This document shows, in pieces, positions 9,420-20,600 of a stretch of DNA of 64,000 nucleotides; position 1 is the first letter of the stretch, and every line of letters starts with the position of its first letter. The stretch is from Lysinibacillus sp. SGAir0095 (GTDB lineage Bacteria; Bacillota; Bacilli; Bacillales_A; Planococcaceae): the NCBI RefSeq assembly GCF_005491425.1, contig NZ_CP028083.1:3368001-3432000 (forward strand). Direction: 5' to 3'. The notes under the pieces were generated by a model that saw only the letters and a program-made list of their open reading frames with translations, was not told the DNA's origin and did not search any database. Both the position numbers and the translations under genes were made by a program.

Positions 9420-12400
9420 TTATATCGTTAATATTTCTCTTATATCTTCTTCCGTTAAAGAGGTTTGAGTTTTTCCATCGGAATCAACAATCTCCGAAAT
9501 GAGGTCTCTCTTTTTTGCTTGGAGTACATTCATCTTTTCTTCAATTGTCCCCTTTGCCACCATCTTAATCACTTGTACATCATTTTTCTGACCCATTCGA
9601 TAGGCACGGTCTGCGGCTTGATCCTCTACTGCTGGATTCCACCACAAATCATATAAAATGACCGTATCTGCTCCAGTCAGGTTTAAACCCGTTCCACCAG
9701 CTTTTAATGAGATTAAAAAAAGATCCTGCTCCCCATCATTAAAACGATTACACAAATCTACTCTTTCTTCAGAAGGTGTTTTTCCATCGAGATAGAAATA
9801 GCTTTGTCCATGCATCGTCAGTTCTCTCCCTATTAGTTCAAGCATTTTAGTAAATTGAGAGAAAATCAAAACTCGTCTTCCCGATAGTCGAGACTCCTCT
9901 AAAATTTGCATAAGCTGTTCAAACTTTGCCGAACCACCTTTATATCCATCAACAAACAAAGCGGGATGACAACAGATTTGGCGTAATCTTGTTAGACCTG
10001 CTAAAATCCGAATTCGATTCTTTTGGAATGTTTGTTTATCAAGATGCTTTAACGTATCATGTCGGAGCTTGGCTAACATGGCTGTATAGAGCTTCTTTTG
10101 TTCTGGAAGCAGCTCGGAAATATCAAGATGCTCATGTTTTTCAGGCAACTCCGGCAACACGTCAAATTTAACACGGCGGAGTAAAAATGGCCGAACACGA
10201 CGGGCAATCGACTTTCTTGTTAGATGACTGTATTCCTCAAGCCCTTGGAAAAGCTGAGGGAATACGACATGATAGATGGACCATAGCTCTTCAAGTGAAT
10301 TTTCCACCGGTGTTCCAGTTAAGCCAAATCGATTTTTCGCCTGGATTTTCTTAACAGTTCTAGCTGTTTGCGTATAAGGGTTTTTAAAGCTTTGTGCTTC
10401 GTCATAAAAAACCGTATGAAAGGATTGTTTCTCATACCATTTACTGTCCCGACGCAGTAGTGGATAGGATGTGATAATGACATCGACTTCATGTAGTTCC
10501 CTCAACAGCCTTTCTCTATCTTCCTTTTTCCCATCAATAACAATTGCTTGAAGCTCTGGTGCAAACGTAATGATTTCATGGAGCCAATTATACGTTATAG
10601 ATGATGGACAAACGATTAAAACAGGAAGTTTTTGTTCACGTATACTTGCTAGCTCCGAAACGATAAACGTAATACTTTGCAAAGTCTTCCCGAGACCCAT
10701 GTCATCTGCCAGCACTCCGCCAAAACCGTAACTTGCCAGTGCCTTCATCCATTTAAATCCTTGCTTTTGGTAATCCCTTAGAATAGGATGTAAATTTTCA
10801 GGCACAGTAAACTCTAAGTTGGATGGCTGCAGTAATTGATCAACAAACTGACGGAAGGATTCTTCGGGAGAAAACACTTCACTTTCATCCATCAAATCAA
10901 GAAACTTTAGCCCTTCTAGAATTGGCATATTTAAACTAGCTTCAAAATCATCTTCTTGAGCAGGTATTGCCGATAGAAAACGACGAATCTCCTCCATTTC
11001 CCTAGTTTGCAGTGATAGCAAGGAGCCACTGGGAAGTCGATAGTATTTTTGTTTGATTTCAAGTGCTTTTAAGATTTCCTTTATGTGCTTGTCGGCAATA
11101 CCGTCCATCTCAAACTTAAACTCCAGCCAATCAGTTCGTTCTTTAGGTACCTTCACTTTTATTTTCGGAAATGCATTGTCCCTCACAATACGAACACGGA
11201 CAGCAGTAGTTGCATAAACTTGGGCAAGTCGCTGAAGCTGAGGCACTGTATGATAAAGAAATTCATACTCCAATTCCTCATTTTGCATATAATACCCGCC
11301 TTCGGTTATTGTAAAGCCACTGTCCTCCATCAGTTCCAGTATTTCATCTTCTTTAGTTAGATCTCTAATAATCATGGGACCAATAGGCGTTTCTCGACTT
11401 TCCAATGGTTGAATCACGACATTTTCATAATGAAATTCAAGACCTGCAAGGAGGCGATTTTTTAAACGGTCCAAGTAAACCTTAACCACCAGTGGAGTTT
11501 TCATGAATTGTTCTGTTACCCCTCTGGATAGCTGCACATTGCCGATTTTTTTTAAACCAGGAACCACTTTTTTCATAAAGAATTCTATTTGGTCCTTATT
11601 TATGGAAATCGCATTTGATGCTGGAGTTACAATCATTTTCTTCAGTTGAACCAGTCGTTCACAATCCTGTCCATCTAACTGATAGATCTCTCCCTCACTA
11701 ATCACAACATTATAGGCATCCAAAATGATTAATTGATTAAATCCTTTCATATGGAGAAGATAGTTTTGATGATCTTCCACTAAATAAAATTGTAAAGGAG
11801 GCGGATCATTTTGAAACTTTAAGCTTGTATAGGAATAGTCACTCCTCTCCAGTGTTACAGAAGGTGCATTTAATAGTAAAGGTTTTAGACTGGGCCACGC
11901 AGATGGAGGAATAAGCAAATGTTCATTACTGATTGCATACCCGGTCATATCAGCTTTTGTTTCTAGATAAACCCTTTCGTCCTGAGCCACATGAATTAGC
12001 TGGTGAATTAATGCATCGACTTCAGCAGAAAAACATTGCAGCGCTGGATCATAGTTTGCTGTCGACGAAATAGAACTTGTTTTCCCTTCACGGACATCCT
12101 GTAAAAATTGCCGGATATTTTGCACCTTGGCAGTTGCAATATCTGCTTCAATTCCAAACAAATACTCATTCCCTAGTATCATAACTGGTTTCAAGTTAAA
12201 ACGAGCCTCAACAACTCCTCTTTTTTCAAAATGAAGCTGTTGTCCACTTTTCCTGCTGGCTTCTCGCGTAAAAAGTGTCATGAAATCATTTGTTAATTCG
12301 CGTTCCTTTTCATTATGTATATTTTCATAAGAAATTCCTTGTTTTTTCAGTTCGTAAAGTGCAATTAGAACCGCTGCAGTGTGCTGACAGCTGTGTTTAA

Positions 12401-12623
12401 TATTTGGCAACGATGGGCAGCTACAAGAAGATAGAAATTCCCCATTTTTCAGCCGCTCAATTGTCACATGGAAGTCTTCAGTTCCCTTGACGGTTGCTTC
12501 ACAAATTTCTGTTGTATGGTTGTTAATGGAAACTTTACCTGCACGATAAAAAGAGTCTCCTCTTTTAAAGGAGACGGTTCCACACATATCTTTGATGGTT
12601 TTTAAATTTATTTTAATATCCAT
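9420..12623 (-). CDS. SWIM zinc-finger SNF2-family ATPase/helicase
   Basis: A 1,067-residue bacterial SWI2/SNF2 protein. An N-terminal SWIM finger (CSCPSLPNIKHSCQH near residue 65) is followed by a long SNF2-associated region. The ATPase core holds Walker A ADDMGLGKT near residue 645, the DEAQ box, and GLTGTPVENSLEELW. The C-terminal helicase half contains SLKAGGTGLNLTGAD and the arginine-finger motif DQAADRAYRMGQ. Relatives remodel or translocate on nucleic-acid complexes, and their cell role in Bacilli is poorly defined. AAAGGAG sits 9 nt before ATG 12623. Its downstream flank was invaded by a group II intron on the other side of the intergenic region. Confidence 0.93.
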   Translation of the reverse strand: MDIKINLKTIKDMCGTVSFKRGDSFYRAGKVSINNHTTEICEATVKGTEDFHVTIERLKNGEFLSSCSCPSLPNIKHSCQHTAAVLIALYELKKQGISYENIHNEKERELTNDFMTLFTREASRKSGQQLHFEKRGVVEARFNLKPVMILGNEYLFGIEADIATAKVQNIRQFLQDVREGKTSSISSTANYDPALQCFSAEVDALIHQLIHVAQDERVYLETKADMTGYAISNEHLLIPPSAWPSLKPLLLNAPSVTLERSDYSYTSLKFQNDPPPLQFYLVEDHQNYLLHMKGFNQLIILDAYNVVISEGEIYQLDGQDCERLVQLKKMIVTPASNAISINKDQIEFFMKKVVPGLKKIGNVQLSRGVTEQFMKTPLVVKVYLDRLKNRLLAGLEFHYENVVIQPLESRETPIGPMIIRDLTKEDEILELMEDSGFTITEGGYYMQNEELEYEFLYHTVPQLQRLAQVYATTAVRVRIVRDNAFPKIKVKVPKERTDWLEFKFEMDGIADKHIKEILKALEIKQKYYRLPSGSLLSLQTREMEEIRRFLSAIPAQEDDFEASLNMPILEGLKFLDLMDESEVFSPEESFRQFVDQLLQPSNLEFTVPENLHPILRDYQKQGFKWMKALASYGFGGVLADDMGLGKTLQSITFIVSELASIREQKLPVLIVCPSSITYNWLHEIITFAPELQAIVIDGKKEDRERLLRELHEVDVIITSYPLLRRDSKWYEKQSFHTVFYDEAQSFKNPYTQTARTVKKIQAKNRFGLTGTPVENSLEELWSIYHVVFPQLFQGLEEYSHLTRKSIARRVRPFLLRRVKFDVLPELPEKHEHLDISELLPEQKKLYTAMLAKLRHDTLKHLDKQTFQKNRIRILAGLTRLRQICCHPALFVDGYKGGSAKFEQLMQILEESRLSGRRVLIFSQFTKMLELIGRELTMHGQSYFYLDGKTPSEERVDLCNRFNDGEQDLFLISLKAGGTGLNLTGADTVILYDLWWNPAVEDQAADRAYRMGQKNDVQVIKMVAKGTIEEKMNVLQAKKRDLISEIVDSDGKTQTSLTEEDIREILTI

Positions 12624-12752
12624 GTTTGGCTGCTCCTTTCAAGAGAGTATCTGTATTTTTACGATCAATTCTTTATCTACTTTCATTTTATCATGGAATT
12701 TAAATGTGTTCGAGAATGGGGGCCGTAAACAAAGTCATCCCACCGAATAAGC

Positions 12753-14611
12753 AAATCGAGTAGAGGGAAAATAAATTAACTTATTTTCGCCCCTCTCACA
12801 ACACCGTACGTACGGGTCTCGTATACGGCGTTTCAATTTATATTACAGTGTGTACTTCTAAGTAACGTTCAAGAGCAGAGGGTATTCCCCTCTGTTCTAG
12901 TCTTTTATTAGACATTGCTCTTTGAACAACTTTCGATAATCCGATAAATCGATAACCTTTCCTACAGAATGTTAAGCCTTTGGCTTCTTCTTCGGGTATC
13001 CCTAATTGGATTAGCGACCGAATCTGTTTTCTTGGTACCTTCCATTGTTTCCAAATAATTACCCTTATTCTTAAGCGTAGTTTCATATCAATTTCACGCA
13101 TAGCCGTTTTCATGTTTGCAGTTCTAAAGTAATTTACCCAACCAAATATTACTTGTTTTAGTTTCAATATTCGGTAGTCTAACGGAATGCTCCAGTTTCG
13201 CTTAGTTAGTTGCCGAAGTTTCCTTTTAAATTTCTGTACTGACATTGGATGTGGTCGAACTTGATATTTCTTGTATTTTGAATCGTAATAATATCCAAAC
13301 CCCAAGAATTTCAAATCTTTTGGACGAGCGATTTTACTCTTTTCTGCATTGACTATCAACCCTAATTTCTTCTCTATAAACTTCACGACTGATTCCATCA
13401 CTCGATTTGCAGACTTCTCGCTCTTTACGAAGATAAGGGCGTCATCCGCATATCTCACGAATTGAAGCCCTCTACTTTCTAGTTCCTTGTCCAGTTCATT
13501 CAACATTATGTTACTTAACAGTGGGCTGAGGTTTCCTCCTTGCGGAGTTCCAATTGGTGTTTCTTCATATGTACCCTTTACCATGACCCCACTGACCAAG
13601 TATTTTCTTATTAAAGAAATGACATCTCCATCAACGATTGTATTGGATATAATTCGCATTAGTTTATCATGGTTGACTGTATCGAAAAATCTTTCAAGGT
13701 CAATGTCCACTATCCAATCGTGTCCATCATTCAGAAATTCGAGGCTTTTTATAATTGCCATCTCACAACTTCTATTTGGTCTGAAACCGTAACTGTATTC
13801 ACTAAACTCTTTTTCAAATATCGGGCTGAGTACTTGATGAATTGCCTGTTGAACGACCCTATCCACTACTGTTGGTATTCCCAGTTTGCGCATCTTACCA
13901 TTTTCTTTTGGGATCTCCACTCGTAAGGCAGCTTGTGGTTGGTATTTTCTAGTTCTGATGCGCTCACGTAGCTCATCCTTGTTTTCTTTCAGATACTGTT
14001 TAAGTTCATCGACCGTTATTCCATCGACCCCACTTGCACCTTTATTTCTAAAGACACATAAGTAGGCTTCATTCATATTTCGATTGCTTAGAATCTTTTC
14101 TAATAGTTGCACACTCGTTTCTCCTTTCCTCTCACGTAGTAAGTAATATCTCCATTTTGGCTATCATTTGAGATACGCTCATACTTTCACCATTAACACA
14201 TTCGGAGTCCGTCACTTACGCATTTGTGGCGTTGAAACACTATAAATTGTTCGGCCCTTCATGACCAAATGTCATTACTATGGCTTCTGCTGACTTCTTG
14301 CGACTAACCGTTTTCGACTGTATCTATATACATCCGCAAGACCTCCCAGGGTAAGACAACTACCTTTCCTCTTTTACTCGCCTGATTTACCCTACAAAGT
14401 TACGCACACCTTTTGGACTTTGACTTGTTATGGAGTCTTATCCCTTTGTATAGCCTTGGTATCAGATTTCTGTTCGTCAAGTCAAGATTTTATTCCACGC
14501 TTCCTCCAGCCCTTATCTCACGATAAGTACCTTGCGCTTCCTTAGTGGTTGGTCGATGTGTACCCCCACAGTGGACTTTCACCACCTAGATAGTTGCCAT
14601 GCCTGGCACAC
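12753..14611 (-). mobile_element. Group II intron A, class C (IIC), about 1.86 kb
   Basis: On the minus strand the intron begins at 14611 with GTGTGCC, fitting the GUGYG 5' consensus. It continues through the 5' ribozyme domains (about 14113-14611) and encodes a maturase. It ends with a domain V-like hairpin (about 12800-12835) and a domain VI ending CTACTCGATTT near 12753. The 5' exon is the stem-loop and T-run of an intrinsic terminator. IIC introns characteristically insert there. The 3' boundary is uncertain by a few bases. Confidence 0.85.
12838..14112 (-). CDS. ltrA: Group II intron reverse transcriptase/maturase (class C)
   Basis: A 424-residue intron-encoded protein. The reverse transcriptase palm holds the catalytic FVRYADDALIF, with TPQGGNLSPLLSN upstream and a maturase X/thumb region ending near residue 400. 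There is no HNH endonuclease domain, as expected for class C introns, which depend on reverse splicing at terminator hairpins and replication forks. The frame is intact, so this copy may be active. It lies inside intron A and is read on the same strand as the ribozyme. Confidence 0.95.
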   Translation of the reverse strand: MQLLEKILSNRNMNEAYLCVFRNKGASGVDGITVDELKQYLKENKDELRERIRTRKYQPQAALRVEIPKENGKMRKLGIPTVVDRVVQQAIHQVLSPIFEKEFSEYSYGFRPNRSCEMAIIKSLEFLNDGHDWIVDIDLERFFDTVNHDKLMRIISNTIVDGDVISLIRKYLVSGVMVKGTYEETPIGTPQGGNLSPLLSNIMLNELDKELESRGLQFVRYADDALIFVKSEKSANRVMESVVKFIEKKLGLIVNAEKSKIARPKDLKFLGFGYYYDSKYKKYQVRPHPMSVQKFKRKLRQLTKRNWSIPLDYRILKLKQVIFGWVNYFRTANMKTAMREIDMKLRLRIRVIIWKQWKVPRKQIRSLIQLGIPEEEAKGLTFCRKGYRFIGLSKVVQRAMSNKRLEQRGIPSALERYLEVHTVI

Positions 14612-14613
14612 AT

Positions 14614-14651
14614 AAAAAAGAAGAATTCTCTTTGGAATCCTTCTTTTTTAT
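14614..14651 (-). terminator. Terminator of the SLH nuclease gene; 5' exon of intron A
   Basis: On the minus strand an imperfect AAGAAGGATTCC stem pairs with a complementary arm and is followed by TTTTTTAT. It directly follows the stop codon of the surface nuclease. The intron starts right after the T-run. Confidence 0.85.
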
Positions 14652-14665
14652 CTTAATTGGTTATA

Positions 14666-17600
14666 TTATTTAGTGAAATCAATCTGAACCATTAATGGAT
14701 CATGGTCGCTTGCACGGCCCGCTTCTTCAGTAAAGTCAGCATTTACATGTAAAATATCTAGGATTGACTTTGCTTTTAAATTATCTGATACGAAGATATG
14801 GTCAAGAGCCTGTGAGTTACCCTGATACGTATAAGAGTAACGGTCATTTTCAGGTAAAGTATTAATCATATTAACCATGGATTCATTTTCTCCTTCGAAT
14901 ATTTGAAGGGCAGGTGTCCATTGGAAGTCGTTGAAATCACCGACAGCAACAATATTTGCATCTGGATTCGCTGTTTGAATTGTTTCGACGAAGCCACGAA
15001 CAATTTGTGCAATTTCTTTGCGTTGGACTTCACTTCCTAATACTGCTGGTTGCTCTGTACCAAATAATGGTGAATCCCCACCTTTTGAATTCCAGTGGTT
15101 AACAACTACAATCACCTGTTCGCCGTTAAAATTAAATTCTGCTGCAAGTGGCTTACGGCTACTGTTGAATGCAGAACTTGTCGGATTAATACGCCCTGGA
15201 TTTAAAGTTAATTTCCCATCCACATACTCAGTTCCATTATTTGCAGAACCAGTAATTGAACCTTCTGGTAAAGATACTTTTGCTGGATTGTATAAGAATC
15301 CAACTCGGATATTACCTCCAGGTGCACCACCGTCTTGATTGTATTCAGGATCAATATTCACATACTCATAAGTGGGACCACCAGCAGCAATAATTGCCTC
15401 AATTAATTTTTGATAGCTCTGATCTGCAGATGAATCTCCTGAAGCTGTTGCTCCATCATTGTCTTGCATTTCTGTAACTCCAATAATATCTGGTGAATTT
15501 AACCCATCTACAAATGCTTCAGCAATATTTCTAACTTTCGTAGCATTTGAAGTTGCAGAGAAGTTCTCTAGATTATAAGATGCAATTGTTAACTTGCCTT
15601 CTGCTTTTTCAATTGATGTAGTCTCTTTTGTTGTTGCACCTTTTGTTGTTGCAAATGATGATTGATCAACATAGACTTTAAAGTTAGAATAGCCATAATT
15701 CACAAAACCAACAACAGGAGCATTTACATAATCACCTGTATTAATATTCCCGCCATTCGTTACTTCTTTTTCGCCATTGAATAATTTAAATTGAATACGC
15801 TCACCGTTTGCGTCATTCTCTCCCAATAATAAACCACCGTTTAATGTTGTTGCTTGTACTTCATCAAATACAGTGATAATCTCGCCATATTCCTCAGGAG
15901 AAACAACACGTAATTTAGATGTTGCATCCGTTCCTATTTGTACGCGCATTCCTTCCAAGCTTTCCCAGTAATCCATTGCATCTGTTGAAGGAGTAAATAC
16001 ATCGAATCCATTTGTATCAATTTCTGTCGGAATATCATTCGAAGTAATAACGATTGGTGTTGGTAATTCAACATTTTCTTCCAGAACTTGAATTGAACCA
16101 TTCTTTGCATTTAATTGAGTTACGGTTAAATCCGTATCTGCATCAGCATACCCATCGATACGATATTCATCTACTACTCCAGAGACGCTTACCAAATCGC
16201 CAACTTTAAAAGTATAATTTCCAGATGCACTGCCAGCATATACAACAATACCTTCTGACGTACTTGAAACATTATCTGCTTTTGAATCTGGTGTTTGCAT
16301 ATGGAAGTATTGTTGATTATTTAATTCATACACTGAAGTAATGATCCCTTCAACACCTTCTACAGTCGTACCATCCATTGGTGAAGTATGGCCCTCACCT
16401 TGAATATCACTGATTGAAACCACACCATCATAAACGTCATACGAGATACTAAATACATCACTATTGGATAAACCTTCTTTAACTGCAATTGCTTTCAAAG
16501 TCGTTTTTTCAGTTATTACAATCGGTGCAGTATATTCCATACCATTTTCAACTGTTGGCTCAGTCCCGTCAGTAGTATAGTAAATTGTAGCTTCATCAGT
16601 TAATGTTGATAATTCAACTGCTGTTCCTGTTGGAATTGATGTGGATGTTGTAGAAGCTGTAATAGTTCTTACTTTTGAAGCATCTTCAACTACATCCTCT
16701 ATACCACGAGGGATGATTTGGAATGCACCATTATACTCCTGAATAATCCCCGTAATAGAATCATATGTTTTCCCTATTTCAAGACCAAGCACACTATTTT
16801 CATCACGAACGATAAACACAGTACCCACTTCGTCTTTTGCCTCATAATTACCCGAGCCATTATTTTTAGTTATGGTTACTTTTGTTACACTGGCTAATTT
16901 TGATTCATTTTCTTCTTTTAAATCTGCTCCAGCAAGTTCTGTTGGTGTAACTTCTTTAGTTCCTACACTCTCAACTAATGCTGGACTTTGTAATTGCAAC
17001 AAACCGTTGTATTCGGATAATTTACCTTTAACAACAATTTCATCACCAATATTCACATTTTCAGCCAAGCCATATAAAGCCATTGCGCCAGTTTCATCTT
17101 GGATATGAATTGTATTTTTTAATTTAGCTGTTACAACACCTTGAATTTGTACTTCACCAGTTCCTAAAGTACGAGCTTCTGCCATCGAAATGGTTTGTAA
17201 TTGTTCAGGAATATATGGATGTTTACCTAAGTTATCAAAAACATCCTTTCCTAAGTTAGTCCACTCTGTTTCAAATGAAAATACATCATTAGGATTCTTG
17301 TCTCCTGTTTTAATTGACTCATTACGAACAAGGGTAACATCTTTTGCAAAGTCTGTAGATGAACCAATTTGTCCTAATGAATCAATAATTTCTCCATTTT
17401 TCTTAAGGACTACTGGATCGTTCCCGTTAAAATTAATCACCGATGAATTTTCAATACCATTTGTTCCTGCTAGGGATTTAATATCAACATTAGCATCTTT
17501 ATGATATAGAACGATAGTTTTACCCGCTTCTAAAGTACCCGCTAAGGTAATTGATTTTGGATTATCTGCTTTCCCATCCGCATACAGCTCTAAAGAGTAT

Positions 17601-20600
17601 TGTGATAAATCAAGTGTCTCATTAGTATTGTTATACAATTCTAATGCCTTATTGAAACTTCCACCTTCAATATATTGTGAGATAATTAAATCTGTTTCCT
17701 GCTCAGTTTCTTCCACTTCAACAATTCGTCCTTCAATTTCTGTTGGAATTGTTTGAAGTGATTGTAAATGATCTCTGAAGTTTTCCCAGTCAGATAATCC
17801 TAAGTCAGTTACACGCCCCTGTTTATAGGCTTCTCCAAGCATATCGTAGCCGTCCCCACCTTTGGCAGTAAAGGCGTTTGTTGCTACAGTGTATGTTTGG
17901 TCATCCTTAATTTCAGTATAAGACCCGCCTTCATTTTTATAAGAAATGGAAATGATTCGTTGTCCTTCTTCAGTGACAACCCCATCCTTAGCAACTCTTG
18001 CTGGTTTAGAAGAATCGTATTCAATCTTTGCACCAGCTACATGTAAGAAGCCACCGTTTTCTAATGGATATTGACTTAAACTTGTTTCAAATGCAGCTTT
18101 TAATTCCGCTCCTGTAACGTCCATTAATGCAAGTGTATTACCAAATGGCAGTACACTGATTACTTCACCAATTGTAATTGGACCTGCTCCAATGCTCGAT
18201 CGAATACCACCACCATTTGTGAATGCCATTACAACATTTTCTTCGTATTCTTTTGCTTTAGAAAGCATTCCATCCGTGATTAAATTACCTAAAATCGTTT
18301 CATTTTTACGTACACTTAATTTCTCGGTATTTCCTTCATCGGAGGTACGTGGATTTGTAAGTGGTGCTGTTAGGTTTACACCGATTTCAGTCTCATTCAG
18401 TTCCTTTACTTTATCTTTATATGGTTTTAAAATTTCAACAGCTTGTGGATCTTCTTCCAACTTTGAAACTTCTAACAGCTCACCATCATGCGCTGTTATT
18501 ACACCATTTCCATCAAATGTTACATTAAGATTTCCCAAGAAATCGCTATATTGATATGCTTGTACAATAACTGTAGGATCTTTTTTCTTTCCTTCTGAAT
18601 CTTCTTCTACAATCACAGGCTTCTCGATTTTTGTATGACTATGTCCACCTACAATAACATCTATACCTTCTACTGATTTCGCTAGTATTTGATCATTATC
18701 AACTGCTTCATTATCGTCATACCCGATATGCGTGACAGCAATAATTTTATCTACACCCTTATCTTCAAATGCTTTTACAGCTTTTTCTGCTTCAGAAACA
18801 TAGTTTTCGAAGGCAATGCTCCCCGGTGAGGAAATTGATGTAGTTTCTTCTGTTGTTAGACCAAAGATTCCGACTTTTTCACCGTTAATTTCTTTTACAA
18901 TTCCGCTATAAATTTGACCGTTCTCCGGATCACTTGAGATTAAATCATTAAATAATCCAGCGAATTTTTCGTTTTGAGAAAAGTCGACATTCGACGAAAC
19001 GAATGAGAATTTTGCTCCTTCAACAAAATCAGCCAATGCTTGATGCCCTTCTGGACTTGAACCAAGGTCGAATTCGTGATTACCAAAAGTCATCACGTCA
19101 TAACCCATATAATTCATTAGTTTTAAATCAGCTTGGCCTTCAAATTCATTAAAGTAAAGTGTGCCGCTAAATACATCCCCTGCATCAATAAGAAGTGAAT
19201 TTGGATTTTCTGCTCTTACCTGTTTCACTGCAGTTGCACGTTTTGGCGCAACATCAGTACGACCGTGTGTATCATTCGTATGCATTAACGATAATTTAAA
19301 TTGTGAGTCAAATTCATATACTGCCACAGTGCCTGAAATTTCATGTGTTGCAGTTAATAAAGCATTGCCAGTTGGGCTCTCTTCAGCAGGAATGAATACT
19401 AATCCCTCAGGTGATACATCTCCTGCTACATCTTCAGAGAAATCACGACTTGAAATAAGCGTAACAAATTTAGGGTTACTCACATCAGATAGATCATAAA
19501 CCATCACTCCGCTATAGCGTTCTAATGCGATAAATGCATATGGTACTCCGTCAATTTCACCAACAACAGCTGATTCTGGCTCTGGTCCTTTATCATCACT
19601 ACGATTATCCATTTTAATTTCATCGTTCGTTGTATTAAAGTTAGCTGGATCCAATTCCGCAAGTATTCTCTCGAAGTCACTTCCACTGTCATAAACTAAT
19701 TCCATTGTATCAGCATCAAAGACAGAGAAACTTCTACCGCCAAAACTATAAAGTGCTTCATATTGACCTTCTGCATTCTTGCCATTTTCTTTTGAAACTT
19801 TTACTTTACTGAAAGCTGCTAACGTTCCATCGTCGCCTTTTTTTACTTCTTCCACGAAAGCATCCAACTCTTCTTGTGTATAACCATTATAGTTTTCTGC
19901 TTTTAGATCAAGTGACTCGATAATATCTCCAACTTCTACTACCTCAGAGTATGCTTCGTAATCACGGGAATCACCTTCATTAGGTGTAATAATGTATGTT
20001 TTACCATTTACCGAATACGTATCAATTGCATCTGGCATGTAATAAGAAAGAATCGGTTGTTTTTCAATTTTAACTTCTTTATTGTTCAAGGCATCTAGTT
20101 CGTTCCCGACTTCGGAGTAGTCTTTCACTCCAAGACCTTTTACAGAAACGATTTTATTTTTTACTAGATCGATAGTAGCAATTGCATTATTTTCTTGTAG
20201 CGTAACATACGCCGTTTTACTATCTTTTGAAACGGTAATATATTCAGGTTCTAATTGTGATAAAATGGACCCCTCTGAGCTTACACGGACATTTTCATCC
20301 AGCATACTTTCAGTGAATTCCAATGTGTTTGCTTCATAAGTTTCTAAATCAATTACAGATATTGTACCGTTTGGATTGGCAGTGTAATCATCACTTGGTT
20401 CACCTTCATTTGCAACAAGAACCTTTTTACCATCCGGTGTAAATGTCACCATATCCGGTAATGAACCAACTTGAACAGCTTTTATAAAAGTACCATCCTT
20501 CTTAGTAAAGATAATATAACCCGGATCTGTTTTTGGATCACTTACAGCAGAGATTGCAATGATATCTTCTGTTGGATGTGAAGCGATACTTGAAATATCT

